Shown here: piece by piece, positions 24,377 to 33,554 of the stretch
How the letters are laid out: every line of letters starts with the position of its first letter
Numbering within the stretch: position 1 is the first letter of the stretch
Assembly: GCA_028288675.1 (NCBI GenBank)
Contig: JAQBNG010000234.1
Coordinates: 1 to 37,331, forward strand
DNA length: 37,331 nucleotides
Reading direction: 5' to 3'
Origin: Flavisolibacter sp.
Lineage (GTDB): Bacteria; Bacteroidota; Bacteroidia; Chitinophagales; Chitinophagaceae
Translations under genes and position numbers: made by a program
Notes under the pieces: model-generated
The model's input: the letters and a program-made list of their open reading frames with translations, nothing else
Databases searched by the model: none
Told to the model about the DNA's origin: nothing

Positions 24377-26818
24377 TTAAAATTTATAAGATGCGGTAGC
24401 TATAAACTGCGCAGGTGCAATAGGATTGATGCTATAGTTTTCATGAACATAGTAATTGAACGTGTTGGTAAGATTTGAAACCTTAGCCAGCAGCGAAACT
24501 TTTTTATACGTATAGCCTGCCGATACATCAATGGTTGTAAAACCATCAACCGGGATAAGGCGTGAATAACCCTGCAACTGGCCAACCGTATTATTCCATC
24601 CACCAAAACGTTCGCCTATATAAAACACAGAAGCGCCTGCCTTAAAGCCTTTCAACGCCCCGGTATTAAACGTATAAAAAACGCTTCCGTTAGCGGTGTG
24701 CGCCGGATTATTCACCAGGCGTTCCCCGGTTTTAAAGCTTCCTGTGTTATCAGCCGTTTTTGTATAGCGAGTAAAGTTGTAACTATAGCCAGCCCTTATA
24801 TCAATGCTATTTAAAGGGTGTGCGGCAAGGTCTATCTCTACACCATCGCTTGTAGTTTGGCCGGTAAGCACCTTAATGTTCGAATTATTATTGGGAGTTC
24901 CATCAGCCAAAAAAGGAGCAGTTTGCGCCAGGTTATTATTTAAGATGCGATAAGCCGTGACGTTAGCGGATAATGCACCATTGAAAAGTTCATTCTTTAC
25001 ACCTATCTCGTATTGGTCAATAACAGAAGCTGTGATAGCATTGCCTTCAACATCCTGCCCTGTATTTATGTTAAACGAGTTAGCATAGCTGGCAAAGAAA
25101 GAAGTAGAAGTGGCTGGCTTATACACCAACCCAAGCCGTGGCGAGAAGGCGATATCAGTTTTTGTTTTGCCTGTAGTTTTTGCACCGGTTAAAAGATTGG
25201 TGGAATCAATGCCAGCCGTTGAAATATAGGACCACCTGAAACCGGCCAGCACATTAAATTTATCTGAAAGCTTTACCAGGTCCTGCACATAAGCGCCAAT
25301 GCGGTCAACAGGGGCTTCTCTTTTGCGAATGATAGTGACCGAGGGAATATCGGTGCGCTGCGCATATTTAGCAGGGTCTAAAATATTGATGCGGTCATAG
25401 CTACCTGCTGGCAAGCCAGCTACTGGCGGGAAACTAAAATCATTGTTGCTGGTCAGGTAGTGGTCTGCATCTATACCTGTTAGTAAAGCATGCTCCAACT
25501 TGCCAGTAGCAAACTTCCCGGTTAAGTTCACCTGGCCCGTATAGTAAGTTTCATCTGATATAATCTTACCTAAGGGCCTTATCCAATCGCCGTTAGCGGC
25601 CGCTTGTATTCTTTCAACAGAAAAATAATCTCTTTTATATAATTGGTACGATAGCGACGTATTCAGTTTCCATCCTTCATTAAAGCCATGTTTTAAAGTA
25701 GCTGTAGCTGTTGTTTGCTGTGTGGTATTATATTGCCATGATGTACCCATAAAACGGGAACGGGGCACAACGGCAATTTTGGTATTGTCCAAACTTCCTA
25801 TGCCAAAATCCGGGGTGAACCTGTGATGCAGGTAATCGCCTTCTACCAGCAATTCCGTTTTGTCGCTTATTTTAAAAAGGAACGAAGGATTAACGTAATA
25901 ACGTTTTGAGCTTACGTTATGGCGAAAGCTGTTAGCCGTTTCAAAGGTGCCGTTGATGCGGTAAGCTATGCTGGAAGAAAGCGGGCCATAAAAATCTACG
26001 CTCGGTTTGTACAGGTCATAGCTTCCAATACGCATCGAAACTTCGCCACCGCTTTTAAACTTAGGTTCTTTTGTAACCAGGTTCACGATGCCTCCCGGCG
26101 CTACCTGTCCAAACAAAATAGCAGCGCTGCCTTTTAACACTTCCACCCTTTCCAATGAACTCATTTCGGGCATAGCCCCGGAATTTATTCTTGCCCCGTT
26201 CTTAAATAAATTATTACTGCCAAAGCTGTAGCCTCTTGCCGAAAAACTTTCCTGAACATTGCCGCGTGTAGTAGAGAGATAAACCCCATTTACATTTTTA
26301 ATTACATCGCTTAAACGTAAGGCCTGCTGTTCACGAATTAATCCCTGGCCTATGATGGCGATGCTTTGCGGGAGGTCCATCGGGTCAATAGCAACTTTGC
26401 CTATAGCAACCGGCCGGTCGTTCAAACGCCTGCCTGAAGTAATAATTATTTCCGATAACTTTCTGGCATCTTCAGAGAGGGTTATTGTGATGGCGATGGA
26501 TTCATCTTTTTTTACTTCTACAATACGTTCCTGTGGCTTTAAACCTACCATAGAAACTTCCACTGTATAGGTGCCTTCCTTTAAATTCCTGACAACAAAA
26601 TTTCCATGTTCGTCGGTGATAGTTGCTTTGTTTGTTCCCTTTAGGTGCACGGTTACAAAAGCGGCCGGCTCGTTGTCAGTAGTGCTTACTGTTCCGGTAA
26701 TCATTCCGGCGGGTAAATCAATGCGGCTGGCCAGGGCCTCGTATACAAATGCAGTTTGCGCAAATCCATTCAGGCAAAAAGCCAGCAGCGATAGAGATAG
26801 TATTTTTCTCAAAACCAA
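24377..26818 (-). CDS. TonB-dependent siderophore receptor
   Basis: The 813-aa outer-membrane receptor imports ferric siderophores with energy from TonB/ExbBD. A signal peptide (to about residue 20, Gly-Phe-Ala-Gln) is followed by a CarboxypepD_reg-like domain (about 38-115). Next come the plug (about 130-245, with QSIAIIGQGLIREQ and GGIVNLVTKEP) and the beta-barrel to the C-terminal Phe. The start is TTG (26818, or 26812); no ATG lies before the signal peptide. It heads an apparent operon with the PepSY protein. Iron-dependent control by Fur would be expected but I could not pick out an operator. Confidence 0.9.
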   Translation of the reverse strand: MVLRKILSLSLLAFCLNGFAQTAFVYEALASRIDLPAGMITGTVSTTDNEPAAFVTVHLKGTNKATITDEHGNFVVRNLKEGTYTVEVSMVGLKPQERIVEVKKDESIAITITLSEDARKLSEIIITSGRRLNDRPVAIGKVAIDPMDLPQSIAIIGQGLIREQQALRLSDVIKNVNGVYLSTTRGNVQESFSARGYSFGSNNLFKNGARINSGAMPEMSSLERVEVLKGSAAILFGQVAPGGIVNLVTKEPKFKSGGEVSMRIGSYDLYKPSVDFYGPLSSSIAYRINGTFETANSFRHNVSSKRYYVNPSFLFKISDKTELLVEGDYLHHRFTPDFGIGSLDNTKIAVVPRSRFMGTSWQYNTTQQTTATATLKHGFNEGWKLNTSLSYQLYKRDYFSVERIQAAANGDWIRPLGKIISDETYYTGQVNLTGKFATGKLEHALLTGIDADHYLTSNNDFSFPPVAGLPAGSYDRINILDPAKYAQRTDIPSVTIIRKREAPVDRIGAYVQDLVKLSDKFNVLAGFRWSYISTAGIDSTNLLTGAKTTGKTKTDIAFSPRLGLVYKPATSTSFFASYANSFNINTGQDVEGNAITASVIDQYEIGVKNELFNGALSANVTAYRILNNNLAQTAPFLADGTPNNNSNIKVLTGQTTSDGVEIDLAAHPLNSIDIRAGYSYNFTRYTKTADNTGSFKTGERLVNNPAHTANGSVFYTFNTGALKGFKAGASVFYIGERFGGWNNTVGQLQGYSRLIPVDGFTTIDVSAGYTYKKVSLLAKVSNLTNTFNYYVHENYSINPIAPAQFIATASYKF

Positions 26819-26938
26819 ATATTTTCTTGCAAAGACACGGCATCAAAATTTTTGAATAGTGCCGCATCAGGAAAAATGGTTTACGGAAGAAGGAAAATGA
26901 AGTTTATAAGTAATTGCCAGATGATGAAGTCAACAAGA

Positions 26939-26961
26939 AAGCCCCACAAATTGCGGGGCTT
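26939..26961 (-). terminator. Rho-independent terminator after the kelch-like lipoprotein gene
   Basis: AAGCCCC (26939-26945) pairs with GGGGCTT (26955-26961) across a 9-base loop. On the minus strand it is followed by TTTCTTGTT. It lies 20 bases past the lipoprotein stop and separates that gene from the TonB receptor. Confidence 0.7.
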
Positions 26962-26980
26962 CAATTTTTTTAAATGGTCA

Positions 26981-28255
26981 CTATTTCTTTTCTATCACCC
27001 AGCAATCATTATTGTAATTGCCGCAGGTGATAACTAAACTATTATTATAAGCCGCTACCGCTGTAGCATGTCGGCCAATGTAACCATTAGGTGTTTCGTA
27101 TTCTTTCCATGTACCATCCGGCTTCATGTACCAGATAGATTTTATGTTGCCTTCCGTTGGATTATAACCACCAATCACCCATAATTTATTATCCCAAACA
27201 CAAACGTCTGTGTAGTTTCTTTCGCTGCCCCCAAAGTCTTTCTCCTGCTTCCATACCTTGCCATTGGCGCTGCTCCACACTTCTTTGCGAAAGTTGCCTT
27301 GTCCGTAGCCATTACCGCCACCACATACAACCCATAATTTTCCGTTGAAAGACGCCAAGGATCCGGCAAAACATTCTCCTTTTAAAAAGGGGACATTATC
27401 AGTTACCTGCTCCCAGGTTATTCCGTCATGGCTTCGCCATACATCGTTGTACCCGGCACCACCTACTATATACAAATATCCGTTATGAGCGGTGCAACCA
27501 TAATAGATCCTGTTGTCTAAGATGTTTGTAGAAAGCAGCGTCCAGTTCTCTCCATCATAGGTGCGCCATACATCAAATACACTATGCAGGTTATCGCCGC
27601 CAATAATGTAGGTGGCCCCGTTCATATTAGCGATGCCATATACATGGCGGCCATGCCACGGAGCATTGGGCAGCTTCTCCCATACAGCAAGATCGCTGCT
27701 GCTTCTATACACATCATTGTACGATTCTTCTGGAACGTTCCACCCGCCGAAACTATACAGCGACTTTCCAATTTGCGCCATGCGGCTGCCATCCCGTACA
27801 AAATCCGTAACGGCATCGCTACGCTTTGTCATTACAAATTCATCAGGGCCTGTTGTGGTAAAGTTCCATTTGTAAGTAAATAGCGAAGAGCCATTTCCTT
27901 TAGCAGTGATAGATAAAGTTGCAGTATAAGGCAGGGATGGCAATAATTCAACATCGGGAGTAAAAGACACAATACTGTCTTGTATGCTTACTGTTCCTTT
28001 TATAACTGTTTCGTTTTGAATAAGCACAATAGTAGCAGTGAATTTAGTTGTATCAATGCCTGTATTTAAAGTAGCACAAACAGCACGGTCAAACGGGCTT
28101 TCAGGCTGCGCATTTTGTGGCGAGGTAGCAATCACCTTAACAGAGAAAGGAGCTACTGCTGCCTCATCCCATTTTTTACAACTGCTGGCAAATAAAAAAA
28201 TAAAGAATAGAAAATACAGGATCGTATTTCCTCGTAAAGAGAAACGGTTTTTCAT
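26981..28255 (-). CDS. Lipoprotein with Ig-like domain and kelch-type repeats
   Basis: The 424-aa protein has a lipoprotein signal peptide with the lipobox Ala-Ser-Ser-Cys (Cys26). A Big_5/SbsA-like immunoglobulin domain follows (about 37-133, SPQNAQPESPFDRAVCATLN to YKWNFTTTGPDE). The rest is a propeller-like region of about six kelch-type repeats of roughly 45 residues, with recurring GG, W and DVW/SHDGITW elements (for example LYIVGGAGYNDVWRSHDG). It is probably exposed at the cell surface or in the periplasm and may bind glycans or proteins; no function is established. It has its own terminator and no clear operon partner. Confidence 0.8.
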   Translation of the reverse strand: MKNRFSLRGNTILYFLFFIFLFASSCKKWDEAAVAPFSVKVIATSPQNAQPESPFDRAVCATLNTGIDTTKFTATIVLIQNETVIKGTVSIQDSIVSFTPDVELLPSLPYTATLSITAKGNGSSLFTYKWNFTTTGPDEFVMTKRSDAVTDFVRDGSRMAQIGKSLYSFGGWNVPEESYNDVYRSSSDLAVWEKLPNAPWHGRHVYGIANMNGATYIIGGDNLHSVFDVWRTYDGENWTLLSTNILDNRIYYGCTAHNGYLYIVGGAGYNDVWRSHDGITWEQVTDNVPFLKGECFAGSLASFNGKLWVVCGGGNGYGQGNFRKEVWSSANGKVWKQEKDFGGSERNYTDVCVWDNKLWVIGGYNPTEGNIKSIWYMKPDGTWKEYETPNGYIGRHATAVAAYNNSLVITCGNYNNDCWVIEKK

Positions 28256-28378
28256 TAGGACGGATTTAGGATTGTTTTCGGTGGCTAAGATAGATGGCGC
28301 TTTATAAAACTCATAGCAGGCTGCACTGTTTTTAAGCCCGGTAATTAATAACCCCTATCGCAGAATTTTCGCCAGCTA

Positions 28379-28406
28379 TTGCACACTCCCCTTTTACATA
28401 CCTTTG
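28379..28406 (+). promoter_or_regulatory. Bacteroidota-type promoter for ileS
   Basis: TACCTTTG (28399-28406) matches the -7 consensus TAnnTTTG, with a TTG (28379-28381) 17 bases upstream. The ileS ATG lies at 28440, giving a leader of about 30 bases. Confidence 0.55.
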
Positions 28407-28439
28407 CCCCCATTTTTTAAACAAGTTTACAAGCCCGTT

Positions 28440-31400
28440 ATGGCCAACAGATATAAAGAATTTAAAGGACTGAATTTGCCCTCCATCGAAAAGGATGTAT
28501 TGGAGCGATGGGAAAAGGAAGCAGCCTTTCAAAAAAGTATAGAATTAAGAGAAGGCGCCGAACCTTTTGTGTTTTACGAAGGTCCGCCAAGTGCAAATGG
28601 CCTGCCTGGGATTCACCATGTAATTTCAAGAACGTTGAAAGATATGGTGTGCCGCTATAAAACTATGCAGGGTTTTAAAGTAGAACGAAAAGGCGGCTGG
28701 GATACCCACGGCCTGCCAATAGAGTTAGGTGTAGAGAAAGAACTTGGTATTACAAAAGAAGATATCGGCAAAACGATTTCGGTAGAAGACTACAATCAAA
28801 AATGCCGCGAAGCTGTACTGCGATACAAAGACAAATGGGATGACCTGACCACCAAGATGGGTTATTGGGTTGACCTGCAGCATCCTTATATTACTTTTAG
28901 AAATGAATACATCGAAACACTTTGGTGGTGTTTGAAAGAACTTTATAACAAAGGATTGCTTTATAAAAGTGTTTCTATTCAGCCGTATTCTCCGGGTGCC
29001 GGAACAGGTTTAAGTTCACATGAGCTAAACCAGCCGGGCACTTATCGCGATGTAAAGGATACGAGTATAGTGGCAATGTTTAAATTGCTTCCGACGACAG
29101 TAGTTAGCGTTTCGAAAGAGATGGTCAAAATCCCTGCTGCAGCACTTGCTAAATATGGAAAGAATACTTTCAGTAATAATTTAATTGAAATAGCCGAAAG
29201 TGCTTGGGAGAGCAAGAGCGAAGAAGCTCAAGATGTTTTTCTTCTTGCTTGGACAACGACACCTTGGACACTACCCTCGAATCTTGGCTTGACCGTTGGA
29301 CGTGACATTGAATATGTGTTAGTCAAAACGTTTAATCCATATACTCATGGGCCGCAAAATGTAATTCTTGCCAAAGCGTTATTGAAAAAGTATTTCAAAC
29401 AAGAAGAGGAGAATGCGGATTATGAAAACTATAATGAAAAATCGAAGGTTTTACCTTGGAAAATTTTGGCAGAATTTAAGGGTAAAGATTTAGAAAACTT
29501 AGAATACGAACAATTGCTTCCTTACGAAGCATCATCGCTTCAGGCCATAAAAGAAATCACACCTGATGCAAAACCGTTTCGCATTTTGCTTGGCGATTTT
29601 GTAACCACCGAAGATGGCACCGGCATTGTTCATACCTCCCCTGCCTTTGGTGCGGATGACTATCGTATCGGCAAAAAATACAACATTGGTATTTTAACTC
29701 TCGTTGACAAGCAAGGAAAATTTGTTGGTGGCCTAGGTGAGTTTTCAGGCCGTTACATAAAGGACTATAAAAATGAAGAGCATTATATAGATGTGAACGT
29801 TGACATCTCTGTAAAACTAAAAAAAGAAGGCCGTGCTTTTAAGGTAGAAAAATACGAACACAGCTACCCGCATTGTTGGCGCACCGATAAACCTGTTGTT
29901 TACTACCCGCTTGATGCCTGGTTTATTAAAACCACTGCTGTAAAAGATCGGATGGTTGAACTGAATAAAACCATTAATTGGAAACCCGCAAGCACAGGTA
30001 CCGGCCGCTTTGGCAACTGGCTGGAAAATATGGTGGATTGGAACCTAAGCCGCAGCCGTTACTGGGGTACACCACTACCCATCTGGAGAACAGAAGATGG
30101 AAAAGAAGAAATATGCATCGGTTCAATTGCCGAACTGAATGAAGAAATAAAAAAGGCAAGCCAGGTATTAGGTGGCGATGTGAATAAACATTACCTGCAT
30201 GATGGTATTTTGGATTTGCATAAACCCTATGTGGATGAAGTAGTTCTTGTTTCGGATAGCGGCAAACCCATGCACCGGGAACCTGACCTGGTTGATGTTT
30301 GGTTCGATAGTGGCGCCATGCCTTATGCGCAGTGGCACTACCCATTCGAAAACAAGGAGAAGTTTAAAGAAAATTTTCCTGCCAACTTTATTGCAGAAGG
30401 CGTTGACCAAACCCGGGGCTGGTTTTATACCCTTCATGCTTTAGGAGTGATGCTATTCGATTCGGTTGCTTATAAAACTGTTGTTTCAAATGGGCTGGTG
30501 CTGGATAAGAAGGGCGTTAAAATGAGTAAACGATTAGGGAATATTGTTGACCCCTTTAAAACCATTGAAGACTTTGGCGCCGATGCAACCCGATGGTACC
30601 TTATCACTAATGCATCTCCCTGGGATAATCTGAAGTTTGATAGTGACGGCATTAAAGAAGTGCAACGAAAATTCTTTGGTACGCTTTATAATACCTATCA
30701 GTTCTTCGCCCTTTATGCCAATGTTGATGAATTCACCTTTAAAGAAGAGTATATCGCAGTTGAAGAACGGCCTGAAATTGATCGTTGGATTCTTTCTTCC
30801 CTTCAAACCCTGATAAAAAAAGTAACTGCCGCGCTGGATGATTATGAACCTACAGTAGCCGGACGGTTGATAGAAGATTTTGTAGATGAGGGGTTGAGCA
30901 ACTGGTACGTAAGGCTTTGCCGCCGCCGGTTTTGGAGAGGGGGCTATTCTGCCGATAAAATTGCCGCCTACCAAACCTTATATGAATGTCTTGAAACCAT
31001 CGTTCGCTTAATGGCGCCTATTTCTCCCTTTTTTAGCGACGAGATCTTCATAACGCTAAATTCCGTAACAGGTAAGCATGACCAGGCTTCGGTTCATCAT
31101 ATCCTGTTTCCAACTCCCAATGAAAAGATCATTGACCAGTTACTGGAAGAAAGAATGTTAGCTGCAAAGGAAATTTCCTCTCTCATTCTTTCATTACGTA
31201 AAAAAGAAAATATTAAAGTGCGCCAGCCCTTGCAACGAGCTTTAATTCCTGTTTTTAATCTTTTGATGGAGCAGCAATTTAGAAAAGTGGAAGATTTGAT
31301 TAAAGCTGAGGTGAACATTAAAGAAATTGAATACCTCACCGATACGGAAGGCTTCATTAAAAAGAAGATGAAACCCAACTTTCCTGCCTTAGGAAAAAAG

Positions 31401-31883
31401 CTTGGTCCAAAGATGAAACTGGTATCGGAAATGCTTCAAAAATTTTCGCAACACGAAATTTCTTTATTTGAAAAAGAAGGCAGATATTCATTGCCCCTTA
31501 ACGATGAGTACGTTGAATTAACCTTAAGTGAAGTGGAAATTACCAGCGAAGATATTCCGGGATGGTCTGTAGCCAGCAAAGGTCCTTTGACCGTTGCTTT
31601 AGATATAAATATCACCCCGGAATTAGAACAGGAAGGAGCAGCCCGTGAGTTTGTGAACCGGATCCAGAAAATAAGGAAGGACAGTGGATTTGAAGTAACC
31701 GACCGGATTGACGTGAAAGTGGCTGCAAGCAATGGTATAGCAGAGTCTTTGGGTAAATATAATAGCTATATTTGCGCCGAAATTCTGGCAGATAAGCTGG
31801 AGATTACATCAACGATTGTAGGTGGCATTGAGATAGACGTTAATGACAACGCACTGAAAGTCATCGTAATAAAAAAAGGGTAA
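28440..31883 (+). CDS. ileS: Isoleucyl-tRNA synthetase (type 2-like)
   Basis: IleRS charges tRNA-Ile and edits misactivated valine. I start it at the ATG at 28440 (1147 aa), dropping 12 unconserved residues. The signature normally reading HIGH is GIHH here (Gly57-Ile58-His59-His60, in ANGLPGIHHVISR). The second motif is KMSKR (694-698). The CP1 editing domain carries FLLAWTTTPWTLPSN. The long length and C-terminal anticodon region fit the eukaryote-like IleRS2 group, which is associated with mupirocin resistance. An extra segment of about 45 residues lies before the WTTTPWT motif. The DksA-like gene follows after 7 bases. Confidence 0.96.
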   Translation: MANRYKEFKGLNLPSIEKDVLERWEKEAAFQKSIELREGAEPFVFYEGPPSANGLPGIHHVISRTLKDMVCRYKTMQGFKVERKGGWDTHGLPIELGVEKELGITKEDIGKTISVEDYNQKCREAVLRYKDKWDDLTTKMGYWVDLQHPYITFRNEYIETLWWCLKELYNKGLLYKSVSIQPYSPGAGTGLSSHELNQPGTYRDVKDTSIVAMFKLLPTTVVSVSKEMVKIPAAALAKYGKNTFSNNLIEIAESAWESKSEEAQDVFLLAWTTTPWTLPSNLGLTVGRDIEYVLVKTFNPYTHGPQNVILAKALLKKYFKQEEENADYENYNEKSKVLPWKILAEFKGKDLENLEYEQLLPYEASSLQAIKEITPDAKPFRILLGDFVTTEDGTGIVHTSPAFGADDYRIGKKYNIGILTLVDKQGKFVGGLGEFSGRYIKDYKNEEHYIDVNVDISVKLKKEGRAFKVEKYEHSYPHCWRTDKPVVYYPLDAWFIKTTAVKDRMVELNKTINWKPASTGTGRFGNWLENMVDWNLSRSRYWGTPLPIWRTEDGKEEICIGSIAELNEEIKKASQVLGGDVNKHYLHDGILDLHKPYVDEVVLVSDSGKPMHREPDLVDVWFDSGAMPYAQWHYPFENKEKFKENFPANFIAEGVDQTRGWFYTLHALGVMLFDSVAYKTVVSNGLVLDKKGVKMSKRLGNIVDPFKTIEDFGADATRWYLITNASPWDNLKFDSDGIKEVQRKFFGTLYNTYQFFALYANVDEFTFKEEYIAVEERPEIDRWILSSLQTLIKKVTAALDDYEPTVAGRLIEDFVDEGLSNWYVRLCRRRFWRGGYSADKIAAYQTLYECLETIVRLMAPISPFFSDEIFITLNSVTGKHDQASVHHILFPTPNEKIIDQLLEERMLAAKEISSLILSLRKKENIKVRQPLQRALIPVFNLLMEQQFRKVEDLIKAEVNIKEIEYLTDTEGFIKKKMKPNFPALGKKLGPKMKLVSEMLQKFSQHEISLFEKEGRYSLPLNDEYVELTLSEVEITSEDIPGWSVASKGPLTVALDINITPELEQEGAAREFVNRIQKIRKDSGFEVTDRIDVKVAASNGIAESLGKYNSYICAEILADKLEITSTIVGGIEIDVNDNALKVIVIKKG

Positions 31884-31890
31884 CAACTGT

Positions 31891-32772
31891 ATGGCGACAA
31901 AAAAGCTAGCTCCAAAAAAGGCAGCCAGGCCTGTACAAAAAGCGCCGGTTAAGCCAGCTGCTAAGGGCAAAGGCAAACCTGTTGCGTCAAAAAAAGCCGC
32001 ACCGGCTCCTAAAAAAGCGGTTGCCGTAAAAAAAGGAACTCCGGCAAAAACGCCTGCAAAGAAGGCTGCTGCAAAGGCGCCGGTCAAAACTACTAAATCG
32101 CAACCTGCAAAAGCAGTTGCAAAATCCACACCCAAAACACCTCACAAATCTATGCCCGCTACAAAAAAACAAGAGATAAAAAACACAGCTCCGGAACCGG
32201 CAAAAAAGCCGGTAGTTGCCGCTGCCACGCAGCAAACTGCAAAAACAGCTACAAAGCCTTTGGAGAGTAAGCCTGCCCCAAAAGAGCCGGCTAAACCTGC
32301 AAAAGTTGTTATCCCAAAAACAAGTACAGATAAAAAAATTAAATACGAACCGGATTTCACCCGCTCTGTATTAGACGCTCAGAAAGGAGTGGAAAGCACT
32401 CATACTATGCGATATAGTGATGGAGACTTAGGGGAATTCAGAGACCTGATCAATAAAAAGCTTGAGGTTGCCAAGAAGGAACTTGCTTACTTACAAAGCT
32501 TAATTACCCGTAAAGATGAAAGCGGCGACCTGGATGAAGGACGTTACATGACCATGGAAGATGGAAGCATGAGCATGGAAAGAGAGCAATTGAGCCAGAT
32601 GGCCAGCCGCCAGATCCAGTTCATTGATCATTTGGAAAAAGCCATTATGCGTATTGAAAACAAAACGTATGGTATTTGCAGGGTCACCGGCAAACTGATA
32701 GACAAAGCCCGCCTTCGTGCCGTGCCTCATGCTACTTTAAGCATAGAAGCCAAGCAAATGATGAATAAGTAA
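31891..32772 (+). CDS. DksA/TraR-like protein with histone-H1-like Lys/Ala/Pro-rich tail
   Basis: The 293-aa protein has two very different parts. Residues 1 to about 150 are low-complexity Lys/Ala/Pro/Thr repeats (PAKKAAAKAP type), like the basic tails of histone-H1-like bacterial proteins. Residues about 172-293 are a TraR/DksA-type domain: MRYSDGDLGEFRDLINKK, a coiled coil, then KTYGICRVTGKLIDKARL and PHATLSIEAK. Only one cysteine (Cys263) remains of the usual four-cysteine zinc finger, as in many Bacteroidota members. DksA-like proteins act in the secondary channel of RNA polymerase; the tail could bind DNA or RNA. It follows ileS by 7 bases, so the two are likely co-transcribed, and has its own terminator. 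Confidence 0.85.
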   Translation: MATKKLAPKKAARPVQKAPVKPAAKGKGKPVASKKAAPAPKKAVAVKKGTPAKTPAKKAAAKAPVKTTKSQPAKAVAKSTPKTPHKSMPATKKQEIKNTAPEPAKKPVVAAATQQTAKTATKPLESKPAPKEPAKPAKVVIPKTSTDKKIKYEPDFTRSVLDAQKGVESTHTMRYSDGDLGEFRDLINKKLEVAKKELAYLQSLITRKDESGDLDEGRYMTMEDGSMSMEREQLSQMASRQIQFIDHLEKAIMRIENKTYGICRVTGKLIDKARLRAVPHATLSIEAKQMMNK

Positions 32773-32790
32773 AAGGGTTTTATAAATTGC

Positions 32791-32819
32791 AAACCGGTCG
32801 TGTACGACCGGTTTTTTTA
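32791..32819 (+). terminator. Rho-independent terminator after the DksA-like gene
   Basis: AAACCGGTCG (32791-32800) and CGACCGGTTT (32805-32814) form a perfect 10-bp GC-rich stem with a TGTA loop, followed by a run of T. It ends the ileS/dksA-like transcript 18 bases past the stop codon. Confidence 0.88.
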
Positions 32820-32872
32820 TGGGAGATCTCTTGTCACCTGCTGAAATTGAAGAACTAAAATAGATATTACGT

Positions 32873-33346
32873 ATGACTGTAAATTTTGATTATGATAAAA
32901 AACAGGTAGTCCAGGCGTTGCGCTATCATTTTTTAAGCCGCAAGGAAATACGGCTTATGATCATCCTCGTAAACGTATTCGCACTGGTATCTGCCGTGCT
33001 TTTTTATTTAAAAAAAGTCTTGCCTTTTGCTTTTTTAGTTTCCTCTTTTTTATGGTTTGTACTGATGATCACCTTCTGGTTTATTTTGCCGGGAATCGTG
33101 TATCGGAAAGCGGCTACTTTCCGCGATCATTTCACTATGAGTTTTGAAGATAATGGCTTTAGCCTGGGCAACGAAAGAGGCTCCCGCTCCTGGGAATGGA
33201 AGGCCGTGAGCAATTACCTGGAAACACCTAATTTCTTTCACTTGTATTTTACCAGTACCTCATTTTTCCTTGTGCCTAAAATTGCATTCTCCGATGATGA
33301 GCGAAGTGAGATGAGAGATTTGCTAAGAGAGAAAGTAAAAAAATGA
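32873..33346 (+). CDS. YcxB-like membrane protein
   Basis: The 157-aa protein has two adjacent membrane helices (about residues 24-42 and 47-72) and a C-terminal YcxB-like domain. That domain contains the pattern FEDNGFSLGNERGSRSWEWKAVSNYLE and FFLVPKIAFSDDERSEMRDLL, which resembles a PH-like fold. The family has no assigned function. It starts 53 bases after the preceding terminator and has no obvious partner. Confidence 0.75.
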   Translation: MTVNFDYDKKQVVQALRYHFLSRKEIRLMIILVNVFALVSAVLFYLKKVLPFAFLVSSFLWFVLMITFWFILPGIVYRKAATFRDHFTMSFEDNGFSLGNERGSRSWEWKAVSNYLETPNFFHLYFTSTSFFLVPKIAFSDDERSEMRDLLREKVKK

Positions 33347-33486
33347 GCAGTAACTATTAGTTACCCGTGCTGGCCATTTAATGAGGTACTGCATAACAAT
33401 AAGAACGTAAAAGAGTGTCCTTCGGTTGCACTAGGATAAACTGTGCAATTGGGCTAAATAGATATTCCGTCCGCTAGGTTCATAAA

Positions 33487-33517
33487 AAAACTCAATCAGC
33501 AAGCCTAATTGAGTTTT
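33487..33517. terminator. Terminator between the YcxB-like and response-regulator genes
   Basis: AAAACTCAAT (33487-33496) pairs with ATTGAGTTTT (33508-33517) around an 11-base loop. On the minus strand it is followed by more T, so it probably ends the response-regulator transcript; it may also work for the converging YcxB-like gene. Confidence 0.6.
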
Positions 33518-33554
33518 AAAGTATTGTCGAAAAGCGAGGGTTGTGCTTCGCACT

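Noticed and set aside
29974-30345. Antisense open frame of 123 residues inside ileS
   Set aside because: It lies wholly within a highly conserved part of ileS and has no protein-like features.
31987-32235. Cys/Arg/Phe-rich minus-strand frame, which looks at first like a cysteine-rich peptide
   Set aside because: It is the antisense reading of the Lys/Ala-rich tail codons of the DksA-like gene; the odd composition comes from the repeats.
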